A stretch of DNA of 64,000 nt, taken from NCBI RefSeq assembly GCF_040954835.1, contig NC_090703.1, positions 9,543,001 to 9,607,000 of the forward strand, read 5' to 3'. Below are positions 1 to 12,242 of this stretch, piece after piece. Position numbers and translations under genes: made by a program. The number at the start of each line of letters is the position of its first letter. Position 1 is the stretch's first letter. The DNA is from Lepisosteus oculatus. Its lineage: Eukaryota > Chordata > Actinopteri > Semionotiformes > Lepisosteidae. The notes beneath the pieces were generated by a model, which worked only from the letters and a program-made list of their open reading frames with translations, was not told where the DNA came from and did not search any database.

Positions 1-3000
1 TGTTGTCATAGGCATCATTGATCATCCGAGAAGGGCTGACGATTTGCCTGCAATCAGACCATTGAATGCACCTTTATCAAAGAGAGGCTAGAAGATTGGA
101 ATGGTAGCAGGGAGAGGCATTAGAGGGTGAGCTGCAAGTGAACAACTAGAGGTTAATTTCAAAGAGGGTTGGTTAGTTGTGGGACCTTTCTCAGACATGA
201 GATTCGAACTTCGATAATTGTCAAGTGGCCCTCATCGTTAACGTCCATAAAGCTAAAAGGCTTCCTCTTGCATCACAAATTACAGGACTACAATTAAGAA
301 ACAATTACAAAAAACATTACCAAATAAAGTAGGAAGAATGTTAAATGAAGAGAGTACGACAATGCAAAATGTCTGGGGGTTTTGCACAGTTTTGCACAGT
401 AGTATGTTGAGAAAGAGAACTTGAGGTGTAAAAGTAACTGAAAGAAGAGGAATGGCAGCAGGTACTGGGGGTCTTGCCCTTGAACACAGCTCATCCTGGG
501 GTTTGGGGGTGCTGAGGCATTGAATGAAACTTCCTTGCTACGGGGTGGGGTGCATGACATTTCATCCTTCAAAAAGAGGCTTTTGTCCCAAAGGAACAAA
601 GAAAACAATATCCTTATACTTTTGAACAAAGGGTTAAACGTATAGCACTCTGTATCATGCAGAATTACACCATTCCTATGACATTTTTTTAATTTAAAGG
701 ATCAAAAATAAAGAGCCAGTAAATCTGTATTGTGAGGTGCACTCCACTCTAGGTACTTTGGACCTTTAAAATTGTATGATGTTTACTTTGTAAGAAAACT
801 AGGGACTCTCAGGAGTGATAACTAGTACTAAACACAGTGTGGAAGCTAAAGAGGTTTCAAAATTCTTTTTTTGTAAAAAGGCAATTGTGAATTTTGTCAA
901 TACAGGTCAGGGATATTGGACAGGGATATTCTACTAATTTTAGTATTTTATTTGAAGCTTTTATCTTAAGCAGCATGCATGTGGACCCATTTATCCAGTA
1001 GAGCACTTTACTAGAGCAATCCAGTTGAAAGACTTGGTACAAAGGTACAACAGCACTGCTCCACGTGTTATCTGAACCCACAATCTTCCAGAACCCCAAC
1101 TACAATACGACACTGCTGCCCAAAACAATCCTGTGGTAAAATAACCAGGGTGAACCTAATGGTGCATCAGATATTTTTTCCTAGCCCTTCCTTTCATGCT
1201 GCCCTTAAAAGCTAACTGATCTGACTTTTGCTGATTCAAGGAAAGTGAATTGTAATGTTGAAAGAGTCATTACAATATGTACAGTACTCCACAAAGAACA
1301 CAGTGTTTTAGAAATGAAATGTTAACAACAGAGACAATGAATTCAGCCAAACTGCACTCTTACAATATAAGCTGTACTGACGTCTAAAAAAAGATAAATC
1401 CTTTTTACTTCGGGTTATTTTTTTCTCCAATCATTAGATTGTCAGGGAATGATCATTATTTTCCATTAAGGTAATATATTGTGGCATTTTAAAATGATGA
1501 GATGTTTTGTACCAGGACTTCAAAATGAGAGCATAATCCATTAACTAGCTGAATGCAACCCAAAGGTATGTGTAGTTTAAAACATTTAAAAAAAACATAT
1601 ATTAAGTTTGCACATGTCGACTACTCTCCTGGTTATCAAGACCAGGTCAAAGTTTGGGGTGACTCATCAAGTCTCTTACCATTTTTTAGTCATGCACGAT
1701 AAGCTGAAAATAGGAAGAAAAAAAACAGACATGAATAATACTTCAGCTACATATCAGTTGTTTTTTGGTGCCAGTGTAAGAGGAGCATCAGTTCAAAGAT
1801 AAACCTAGAACAACACATCAGTAAAACACCTCATTTGCATTGTTATCAGTCTTCGCACCTTCATTTTCCAACAACCTGCAGTTTGCAAATATGATGGCTT
1901 TTGCCAGACGTTTCCAAACAACAGATAAAGAATGCCCACAGATTTCAGACCCTACTTATCTCTCTCAGGCAACAGGGGAAATACTGTCCATCTGTTTTCA
2001 CTTTTTTCCTTCTTTTTAGTCCTCATGGACTGTAAACAAACCAATATCTGAACTTTGCTAGTGTATTTAATGGTGCCTCACACTAGCAGTTGAATATATC
2101 CGTTGCTGTTTGAGATATGGCGCTGTGGATCTGAACATCCTCTGTGTTCTATTACATTGCCATTATATTTTAAATTGGCAAGGCATGGCTTTTGCAAGGA
2201 GAATGCTGTTTTAGGAAACCGCAAAGGAGGCGAGGGTATCAGTGATGCCAATCTGGATATGTATCTGCAGAGCTGAACTGATGCAGGTTCAGTAATCAGC
2301 AGAAAATCCACATACACTTCAGCTCAAAGCAACTTTCCTTTTCATCCTTTATTTAGACAAATATGTCAAGTGAGAACAAATTCTCATTTAAAAAGATGAC
2401 CTGGAGCGTATCCACTTAAACTACAAGGCAGATTTTAACTAGTACGCATTTGATGTAAATTCCTTGCTAAAAAAAAGGTACAAACAAAAGCACCGTTCCC
2501 AGGAACTGAAAATATGATCCCTCCAGCTTTAACCATGACTACTCTTCCAACTAACTACCTCCATTCCACCCAGATTTAAAGAGGAACTGCAGTGCTATTT
2601 TTACATTTCGGAGCTATAATGAATCAGCAATGATGAATGCATTTCAAACTACCAAGTACACGGTAACCTCCAATTTACATTACAAAAGAGAAAGTTCCAA
2701 TGTATGTCTGGTGCCACCATTGTCAATTCTGAACAAAATTCCCATTAACTCGAATGCGGTCCTATTACATTGTAAACACGCTTGAGACCAAGCAAATTTT
2801 GCTGCTATATTAATAGTAAATGTTTTCATGAAACCAACACATACAAAGCGACATGTTTTTTCGATACTTTTGACCATTGCAAAAAAAGAGCAACCTGCCA
2901 ACCAATTAACACTCATAATAATTAACATTGCTTGTAGACCATGTTTCTCATTCGCTTACAGTGAATAGTGAGCAGGAAAGGTCGCATTAATGTCACAATT

Positions 3001-6000
3001 CTCCCAAACTCTCGCTCTCGTCCATGGTGAGACCTGCGGCTTTTCGCTGGCCTGCAACAACATGCCAACCATGCAGTATCAATAAAAAAATTCACATTTT
3101 ACACCCATACCTTCAACTGATTTATTTCTTTACCGAGATTTAACAACCGGTCTGAGAAATTGGAACTGCAGTTCCCCTTAAAGACAGGATAGAGATAACA
3201 CTCCTGCCTGCTGAGCTGTTTGTAGATGATATATTATTGTATGATTGCTCAGAAATTTGTCTTGCATCAAAGCAACTACACTGTACACACACAAAACATT
3301 TACAAAGCATACCAACAGTACAAGTAAACATACACGTAACAAAAAACTTTACATATATATTATTTCACACCATTCCTACAGGAGCCCACACAGCTACACC
3401 AATTTACCCCCCCACACACACACACAATTACACTTAAACCCATATAATTACACATTACCCCTTTACATTTGCACATTTCTGTCTGAGGATAGCAAGTTAG
3501 CAAGTCAAGAAACATTCTTTGTATTACAAATGTCTCTCAGACACCTTTTGCCTTCAACAAAGAGAGCCACAAGCCTGGAGATAATGATTTATTGATCCTT
3601 TCCCTGATGAAGACTAAATTTTTCAATCAGCACCTTTAAAAGAGGGAGAGAGTAAAGGACAGGGGCTACCATTGATTCGGCTATCAATTTCTACATTTCA
3701 GAACATCTTGAATTTAATTGTGGCCATGGTCTATGACAGCATGTAGCATTCACATTCAAACATATAAAGCCCTTTTTAATTTTTCCATCTTATACAAAAT
3801 GAGATTTAAGAGCTAAAAGATCTGGACAGCAGATATATGCTTCTGATCGGTTTCCCATCTAACCTAAATGAGTCCAAAGGCTTTTTTCGCTGATGTGTCT
3901 GGAGTTTTCTTTTTAAAGCAGAGTAGAAGAAACCAGTTGGGGAAAAGGATGATGAAAAGTACAGGCTTGCGGCAACCTTTTGCTTTACATAGGAACATGA
4001 AAATAGTTACAGATGACAGGACAGCATTTGACCCTTTGGTCTGGTTCATTTTGGTTCAAAGTTATCTAAGTGACTCATTTAAAAGTGTTTTCATGCATGT
4101 GAAGCTGGTGAGTGTCATGGAGTCCCTGGTATAGTTCAACTACATAACCAGGAAGACATATTTTTGTAAACAGCTGTCCTGGCAGTCCAATACCAAATCT
4201 GCACTGTCAACCCACATTTAAAATGAAGACAAGCCAAGCCAGATCTGGTATGATTCTGTTTTTTTATGTTCTGAAGATTAACTCAGCCTTTGTTTCTTGA
4301 TACTGTTTCTGTAGAAGAGGCTTTGTTTCTGCCCAGTGTCTGTGTGACAAAACAAGAGGCCACTTACCACAGTAGCCCCTGGTAGCAGCATTAATGGAGA
4401 GCTCAGCCAGAGGCTTAAAAAGTGTGCAAATAGTTTATATCAAAACACAAGCAGACTGAGGAATGTACAATACAGCCTTTCAAAAGTATTACTGTAAAAG
4501 AAACAAACATGCTTTCAGTATGCAAATAAATCTTTCTCACATCAGAATACATTGAAAATTTCACTCTAGGAAATTTGCTAGGCCTGCACACACTTAGTAA
4601 ATATGGAATCTGGAAGTGTTATTCTATTTTAATTCACTGTTTGCGTCATATTTTATCTCTGAGTGACTTCAGACCATTTTACATAAAACACATCTACATT
4701 TTTTAAATGTCAAAGAAATGTTATGGCTTTATGCCTGCCTCTGGCAGCAATCTACACTGTGGTCCATTTCTTGAAAAGTACTACACATCGCAAGAAAATA
4801 ATACAGGTTATTATTTACTTGGTTGGTTTCCAATCTATTGCTAAGATATAATCCAATGTTTCCTCAGGCAGTCCACCCCTACATAAATACCTACTCACTA
4901 AACTGTTTACTTATACTCTGGTAAGAGATTGTATAACACAACTGTGTATTATACATAATAATATATTATTAGATACAATATATTATTCCTATCTAGAATA
5001 CCTATTGACTAACCCTTTTAATCACACCATGGCTAGCAGATTGCTTTATGCTCTTGGAGGGCTAATGTCCACAGTGAACGTGTTACAGTCAGGATCACAG
5101 ACAGGCTGTTGCAATATGTTGGAGATGGAAGTAAACAATGAGCAACGATGCTGCTGAAATGAGAAGGATTAAAGGAAAATAGTGGAGTGGAGTAAGCAGT
5201 CAGTGAGTAAATTGTTTGTGCTGATGGGGAAAATATAGATGTATCCTCTAAACTAAAGCAATGGCTTGGACAGGACTTGTATTCAGTCTTTTTATGGCCA
5301 TTGTTTCTGTGCCGACTGTGACCTTCATGAGGAAAGAGTAAAAGTGAATTTACAGACAATGGATCCTGTTTTCCCACTGTCAGGCAGTGAGCTGCTCTGC
5401 TCTCATTCTTGGGGTATTTTCAAGCATCCCACGAAACATGCTTACCTTCCTGGGTATCAGATGAAACTATGTTATTGAACAGAAAAATGTATACAAATCC
5501 CTGCATAGATTCTTGGGGCTCCCCCCAAAAAATTGACAAATATGTTTATTAACCCATGATTTGCATGCTAAAAAGTACAACATGATAAAAAAATACATAT
5601 TTTTAGCCGTGTCAGGTATGAAGAACATTAAGTGGAATGCTGTGTCCCATAAACCTATATTAAAAACCTGTAAATGTTGGGCCCTAGACAACTGGGTTTA
5701 ATTGTTTATTTACAGCTAATCTGTGTTATTAATTTTGAAAGGTTTTCTATTAAATTGAACTTTTTATTGTGCCCTGTGAATTGAAAACATACTGCGATCT
5801 GGAATGGCATGTTCCCCTGAATCTAACAGCCCCAGTGTCCCCAGTCAGCAGAGGAAAGGCAGCATGGGTGATCAGTCATGGCTGAAGACTCAGGAGAAGT
5901 GGAAAATCACTGGGCTCAGTTTCGCCAGGGGTGAAGAAAGATAAAAAAACAGCAGGAGTCAAAACAAAACACCTCTCAGTGGACTGATGCCCACAGCCCA

Positions 6001-8280
6001 GGTACCCCAGGCTGCCTGATGAAAACACCATTTCTGCTCATTAGCGGCATTGCGTGGAATGAGAATCTGGTCAGACAGTGAGTGTCTCTGTGGGTAGCAA
6101 CCCGGGGAGGTGAAATTCAACAAGACTCCTAAAGAACTACCGGAGGTAAATGCAATTAGAACATAAAAACATCCTCCATTAAACAGGACTCTTTATATAA
6201 AAGTTTTAGTTTTCATTTTATTGGCACAAATGAGGATTAACCACCCCTGAGGGAAAGTTAAATTAAAAAATAATACTAATTAAGGAACTGTACAATTAAG
6301 TCAAATCATTGTTTTTTTTTCCCCTGTAAAGGTGGGAGATTAACAGGGAAACAGGGAACAGTCTGTGTTAGTGGTTAAGCATGAGGGTGTTTTTTTTTTT
6401 TAAATAGCATTGTACTGCCAAACCATGTATGCATGCATCAATGGCCAGGCAGATATTACTAGCTGCGTTCACAGAAAAATCCTTATCTCAGGCATTTTAA
6501 ACATTCCTCCATGCATTTCATTAAGCAAGGTTTTGTTCTATGACTGGGGTGAACATACAGTCAACAATACTAGCCCTTAAGTTCTGTGTAAACATTTGCT
6601 TTCAGAATAACATAATGGAATGACTGCATTTTAAGAAAGGAGTTAGATCACACTGTTCAGAGACTGTTAGATCACAATCTGCGCAGAGAGGGATTGTTGC
6701 TGCTCTGACTAGACCTCGTCTAAGAGAAGTGGTGTCACGGTCCTGGTACCACCAGCCCAGTAAAAAATCCCATTTTAGCCGTTCTTCATTTTAACATGTC
6801 TATGATAACCCGGTGCTCTCATAAACTAAATCACAAAAGTTGCTAGTGTATTGGGTTCCCATAACAAAACTTTTAAAAAAGATACAAGAAAATATAGCTT
6901 TCCTTAACTTTCAGCTAATTATCTGTGCAAAGAGGAAATACAAAAACTATATTAGAGAAACTCTTCCACTTCGGGATGGTTTGCTCTACAGAGTCTTACA
7001 GGAGAAGATTAAATGGTTTTAAAAGCCTTTCAGTACAACACTTCCCATAGCTTGACAAGAAAGGACTGGCAGACGAAGAGCTCCATCTGGTGGATATTAT
7101 GGGTCATAATGGTGATTTTTTTAAAAGGAATAGAAAACTGCTGTCCTAAGTAAAGGTTTGCTCTTTGCAGAAAACATACAAAAGGCCAGACAAGACCAAT
7201 AACTGCTACTGTATATGAAATTCTTAAGCTAAAGGTATGTTGAAGATCTCATGAAATTACTACATATTTACAGAGGATACCCTCCTTCATTAGTCATTTA
7301 TAAATTCGGTATTTCTGCATTCAAGAATAGAAAACTGATTTAAAAAAACTGCTTTTATGCCTTTTAGAGATACAAGATACAACACACAGCTTTATATGCT
7401 TCACAAAATCTCTGGAATCAAATTAAAGTATTTTCTCACTCTGTGATCATTTTCCACGTTTCAATAACTTCTCTTAGTGTAACATCTGTCATTCATTTGC
7501 ACTACATGCCTGTTTCATTTATATGTCCTATTTCTACAGTGAGCCATACATCTAGGTAAAGCAGTAGGGATTTAAATGAATGACTCATACAACTCATTTT
7601 TTTATTTATATACTCTTACTAATGATTAGGAAAGGAATGCACTTTAAAGAGATTTTAAATAAGGGATACTACGATTGGATCCTGAGCTTTCCCAAACCTC
7701 GATTTGCATGGTCTTACTGCTCCAGTAAGATTCTACCACTCTTTATGGTGGAATGTGCACATTGAGGGTTATTATGCAAAAGAAATACATTCTTGTTTGC
7801 TGCTCAAGTGTTTTTAATCCAGATTCCTCAGAGTATTCTGGATCTTTACATGTCATTTGTTCCAAAGGCAGCACAACAGAAACTAATTGCTTTAACCTTT
7901 GACCCTTGTGATTCCCTTGCAATACCCGACTGAACAAGGAAGTAGTTTGGGTTTTAGTTTGGGTTCCCCTTTTTCTTTTAAAACGGATGAAAGTATCTGC
8001 ATCTGAAACGCTTCCGTGTCAGTGAGCAGTATGTGTGCACAGAAGAGGTTTTGTGATGATTAAAGAGTTTGCAAAAATGGATCAATTTTAAGCAACATAA
8101 ATGAAGAGAGCAACATGGCACTCCACTGTCTTTTTGTTTTAAACAAAGAAAGTTGGTTTGACGATATTGGCTCCCAGAAGAGATTTTAATTTTCCCCACA
8201 GATGTGAAATGACGAGTGCATCAGGTTACAGATGGAATCGATTAAAAAAAAAAACAGTCATAGCAAGAATCATTAAGTCA
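1..8280. other. Left intergenic region without a confident gene
   Basis: About 8 kb of AT-rich sequence with only short, unconvincing open frames. It contains a short CA run at 3413-3426 beside C runs, several A/T homopolymers, and a GC-richer CpG-bearing island at about 2990-3055 described separately as a possible terminal exon. At the extreme left edge (minus strand, about 50 down to 1) an AG followed by an open segment could be the start of another exon, but the pyrimidine tract is weak. In human the gene next to VRTN on this side is SYNDIG1L; I did not find recognisable SYNDIG1L coding sequence here. Confidence 0.5.
2993..3051 (-). CDS. Possible terminal coding exon, gene unknown
   Basis: On the minus strand a TTGCAG acceptor is followed by an open frame reading QRKAAGLTMDESESLGEL and then TGA (2995-2993). 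The segment is richer in GC and CpG than its surroundings, and a short acidic C-terminus is a common ending for real proteins. I do not recognise the protein, found no convincing upstream exon to the right, and a segment this short can arise by chance. It could equally be part of an untranslated exon. Treat it as a lead only. Confidence 0.17.
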
Positions 8281-8284
8281 ACAT

Positions 8285-8290
8285 TTTATT
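8285..8290 (-). terminator. VRTN: Candidate VRTN polyadenylation signal
   Basis: Minus-strand AATAAA about 1.9 kb downstream of the VRTN stop codon. If used, it gives VRTN a 3' UTR of roughly 1.95 kb. The stretch 8.3-10.2 kb has no convincing ORF and fits a long UTR. No transcript evidence is available, so a nearer cryptic signal is possible. Confidence 0.35.
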
Positions 8291-10223
8291 GATTTCCCAA
8301 GTTACATGGAAAATCACCTACCTGCTTTACTGCAGGAATGTACACATCAGTCAGACACACCCCACAAACAAAACCTAAAAAATACACAAGCTCACAGACG
8401 ACCGATTTCTTGTACATAAGGTTATTATGCTGACTGGCGTGCCCTACTTTTCTTAAGTGAGGATACTCCCCAGAACTCTTGACATTTTCTACCTGAGGAG
8501 TTGCAAGTGATTAAGTTACATTAACATTCTTTTACAAAATAAAACATTGCAATGAAACAAAATTATTCTTCAACATAAGAATGACATTTGCGCCATGTCT
8601 TCTGAAACAAACGTTTGCCTGAATCTTTTCACAGAGGCTTGCAAAGCAAGATACAGAAGGCAGATTTTAAAAACTCCAGGAAGGAAGGGAAAACGGTGAA
8701 CCAGAGGAATTCGCCAATAGTCAATGGATTTCAAGAAAAAAAAAAGACTAGAATGTACCTGAATATAAACAGCATCCTGACGAAAGGCCCCAGAACAAAT
8801 AATGTTCAATCCTTTTGAAATACAAGAAAATGAGTGGCGACGTCCTCTCGCATCACACAAACTCTACAAACGAAAGCTACAGCAGGAAATCTGCCGTTCC
8901 TGCAGTCACAGTCCTCAATCCAGTTCAAAACAAGGCCTAAAGCCTAAATACTGAGACTATGACAAGAACCAAAGTCCATTAAGGGGAAAGACAACATAGG
9001 CCTTTAGTATAACCTGTAATGTGGATATGTCATTTGTGCAAATTGCCTTTTGACAATCGATAGAAGCACAATGCAATACAAAAAGATCCCTTAGAAAGGT
9101 GCCTTTACCCATTAGATGGAGGGGAACACCTTAAATGGTGATTTTCAGAGCCTGCTAAAGCAACTGATATAATCTTTCTTTTTTTCCATTTGGTACAGCT
9201 CATATGCCAAAATCAAGACAGCTTTCTGAGGAAAAGAATGAGTTGTCAGTACCTGGGGCCACTAAAGACTAACCCACTGAAACATGCACTCGAAACAGCT
9301 GTGTGTAAGCATTACAAGCACCTTTTGTCTCATTGATGAAAAATCTCTCAGGCATCACAAATAATGTTACAATCATAGCAAGAACGGCATTAAGGGTATT
9401 TTGTGAGTCACTCAATTACATTCTGCAACAGTAAGGAGCCATTTTCTCATCACAGACAAAAAGGGGAGAAAGAAGCAACAGGCTTCGTGAACCCCATCTT
9501 AAGCCAAGTAAGGCTGCACAAAGGCCATTATCATTAAAGAGCAAAGCCAAATCCAACGCATTAGGATGGCTCGTCTCGTTAAGTATTAACATTTCAACCA
9601 AGCGCCCCAAAGACTTCAGTGGCAACAGAAAACTGGCAACTGGCAACTATTACTCTACAAAGCATTAGAATTTGGCTTGGAAAGAAGCTTAACTGAAGAA
9701 TGGAAATTTGTGTAAAGTGGAAGTTATGCACTGAAATACATATGACATTCTTGTACCTTACTTGAGAAATCTGTAGTGTTTAAAAGAAAAATTAAATGTG
9801 CATACTTTTGGGAATCTACCTCCCCCACAAAAAAATGTAAATTCAAAAGCTCAAGGAAAGCATTTAACTATCTGCAACCGGAACAGCTTTCTGGCCAGAG
9901 GGCATGTAGATCTCTCAGTAGGAATCAGGGCAGTTAAGGTCCTGTTAGAAGCATGTAAAAAATTTGCATGTGCTAAAAACAAGGTTAAAGGGGAGGGGGG
10001 AAAAGGCGACAAGAATGCTTAAGGTGCAATAGCTGCAATTACATAGCTTGTCGACTTCACCTGAAAAGCTGACTCCAAACAGATCACAATGCCTAGGCAA
10101 GGAAAATCCAGGTCAAAAACAAAGAATAGCAGCAGGGATTCCAGGCAGCAAAGCTTCGCTCTGCAAGAAGATGACAAGCTGAAGGGAAACTTTCATGTTG
10201 CAGGTTTGTGCATTCTGCGATAT

Positions 10224-12242
10224 TCAACCATGTACTAAAGGTAGGCCATGATGCAGAGCTCTCTTCCACATGTAATAGGTCGAGCGAGGGGTGAGTGGGA
10301 AATAAGACCGAAATTCCTTGAAAGTGGGAAAGGACTTTTCTTCAAAGCGTTTCTGCAGGAATAGCTTTGCCTTGGCCTTGAAGTTTGCCAGTGCAACAAC
10401 ATCCATGACGAAGACCTGCTCCTCCACGTTTTTCTCAGGAACTGTGTAGCCAGAGAGTTTGCCGTTATAGGGGCTGAAGGATGTACTATTCATACTCCCA
10501 TCATTCTTCTCGCAGGCAGGAACATCTTCAGTTGCCATCATGTAAGGTGTCTGACAAACTGGGGACTTAGACAAATCCGTTTCCCATTTCATCTCGTCAC
10601 CGACTTTCTTGTCGGCAAACCCCTTCTTCCAAAACCAATACAAACATGCAGAGACAGAAGGGTACTTGAGTCTGAATTTGGGAAAGGACATTTTACACTT
10701 CTGGACCCGTGTCTTTGCCTCTCTTCTGAGCTTCATTCGTCTGAAGGAGGAAAAACGGAAGCTCTTGTGATTACGCTTATAACAACTCCCGTTGGAAACA
10801 GACAAATGAGCCTGAGCGATCACAGGAGAGGAGTGTCCATTAGGATGGCGAATTTTAACTTCACTGCTCCCGAACGCCTCCTTGAAATTGGAGTTGGCCA
10901 CCAAAGCTTCTCTTCTCCAGTTATAGTACGTCGACCTCGAAATGCCAGGAAAACGTCTTTTGAAATTCCTATATGGAAGCAAGGTGTTCATTGCAATGCA
11001 GTTCTGCAAACACTTTTTTGCTTCTTGCATGAAAGCAAAATTCTGAGCGCGGTCTCCCGCCAGCTTCTCGCCGTTGACGGCAAACAAATGAGTCACGTTG
11101 TCGTAGCATCGCGGGCGATTTGTTTCAGAAGGGGACACGTCTTCTCCCGTGTCTGCTGCATCGTTCTTGGGGGTCGCCATGAAGTTGCCCCCACCAGACT
11201 GAAGCTCGTGCTTCCAGGCATAGTATGTGGATCGGGAGATTTCTGGGAAGAACTCCTTGAATTGATGAAGCGGCAGCAGCTTACCTTCCGAAAAGCAGGC
11301 CTGTAGAAAGTGTTTGGCCTCATACCTTGCAGCAGCTTTCTTCCGATGTTCCTGCGTCTGCCTCTTCCACCGGTAGAAGGTACTCTTTGTGATGTTGTAC
11401 CTGTCTTTGAGGCTGGAGTACGAGAGTTGCGGGTCCCGGTTCAAAAGCTCCAGTGTCTTCAGGGGGATGGCGTGGTGCTCCTCAGCTGGACTTCCCATCT
11501 GAAGGTCACTTGCTTGGACAACGGCCACAAAATGGTGAGGCTTGAACACCGAATCGGGCTCTAACTCGCCTGACCACATGATATGGAGCGTCATCATCTC
11601 AGACCCGCCAGGCCAGGTCCTGGGGCGAATAAGGCGATTGAAGTATGGCCGGATCTTCAGGTTGTACATGGGGTAAATGGAGTAGATGTTACACTGCAGA
11701 ACAGAGGCCAGGGCGTAAACGTGCCACATGTTTGCGAAGGAGCCAGGGAAGCAGGATGCTTTTACGTCCGCGTCGAAGATGGCTTCTAAAACAGCCCTAG
11801 GCAGATTCAACTTCTTGGCCGATTCCTCTGTACAAAGGGAAAACCTTGCCGCCTGCAGCATCACTTTGGAGTCTATCATCCCACTGAGGTAGTATTGCTT
11901 GCGCAGCAGCATCTCCACTACCGTGCGGACCTGAAGCTCCAAACTGAGGCTGGTGTTCCCAACGAGGAGGGTGCTGGCGGCATCAAACAAGAGGTTGCCG
12001 TCCCCCTTGCAGGCCAGCGGGAGCATGCCACCGGGGGCGTCGTCTGGGTAAAGGCAGCGGGCTGTCGCGTCGATCTCCACTCCGGGAGGAAACTCCCCGC
12101 ATGTGGAAGCTGGCAGCAGGAACCCAGCCATGGTCTTTTCCACAGCCAGTGCAACGCTGACCAGCCGGTGAAGCCCGGCACACTCTGTGGCATCCTGCAG
12201 CTCTCTCAAGACAGACTGCACAACCTCTTGTCTCTGAATCAT
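10224..12242 (-). CDS. VRTN: Vertnin (vertebrae-number regulator), single coding exon
   Basis: A complete uninterrupted frame of 672 aa, close to the roughly 700 aa of mammalian vertnin. The start is the ATG at 12242, two bases inside a splice acceptor (TTTACAG, exon from 12244); an in-frame ATG farther upstream lies in the intron and was rejected. Residues 75-245 resemble an OTU fold: DGN at 81-83 sits where active OTU proteases have DGNC, but residue 84 is Leu, so the nucleophile is missing; HH at 236-237 may match the catalytic His region. The rest carries five spaced copies of a motif like ISRSTYYxWK (about 284-293, 335-344, 434-443, 530-539, 651-660), helix-turn-helix-like and probably DNA-binding. 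Vertnin affects thoracic vertebral number in pig and acts in the nucleus; that role is family knowledge. The gene is divergent to ABCD4. Confidence 0.95.
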   Translation of the reverse strand: MIQRQEVVQSVLRELQDATECAGLHRLVSVALAVEKTMAGFLLPASTCGEFPPGVEIDATARCLYPDDAPGGMLPLACKGDGNLLFDAASTLLVGNTSLSLELQVRTVVEMLLRKQYYLSGMIDSKVMLQAARFSLCTEESAKKLNLPRAVLEAIFDADVKASCFPGSFANMWHVYALASVLQCNIYSIYPMYNLKIRPYFNRLIRPRTWPGGSEMMTLHIMWSGELEPDSVFKPHHFVAVVQASDLQMGSPAEEHHAIPLKTLELLNRDPQLSYSSLKDRYNITKSTFYRWKRQTQEHRKKAAARYEAKHFLQACFSEGKLLPLHQFKEFFPEISRSTYYAWKHELQSGGGNFMATPKNDAADTGEDVSPSETNRPRCYDNVTHLFAVNGEKLAGDRAQNFAFMQEAKKCLQNCIAMNTLLPYRNFKRRFPGISRSTYYNWRREALVANSNFKEAFGSSEVKIRHPNGHSSPVIAQAHLSVSNGSCYKRNHKSFRFSSFRRMKLRREAKTRVQKCKMSFPKFRLKYPSVSACLYWFWKKGFADKKVGDEMKWETDLSKSPVCQTPYMMATEDVPACEKNDGSMNSTSFSPYNGKLSGYTVPEKNVEEQVFVMDVVALANFKAKAKLFLQKRFEEKSFPTFKEFRSYFPLTPRSTYYMWKRALHHGLPLVHG

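Noticed and set aside
3237-3595. 116-aa plus-strand frame rich in His/Thr
   Set aside because: Low complexity arising from the CA run and neighbouring CAC-rich sequence.
10767-11306. 179-aa open frame on the plus strand
   Set aside because: It is the antisense of the VRTN coding exon; the VRTN frame is far longer and has family motifs.
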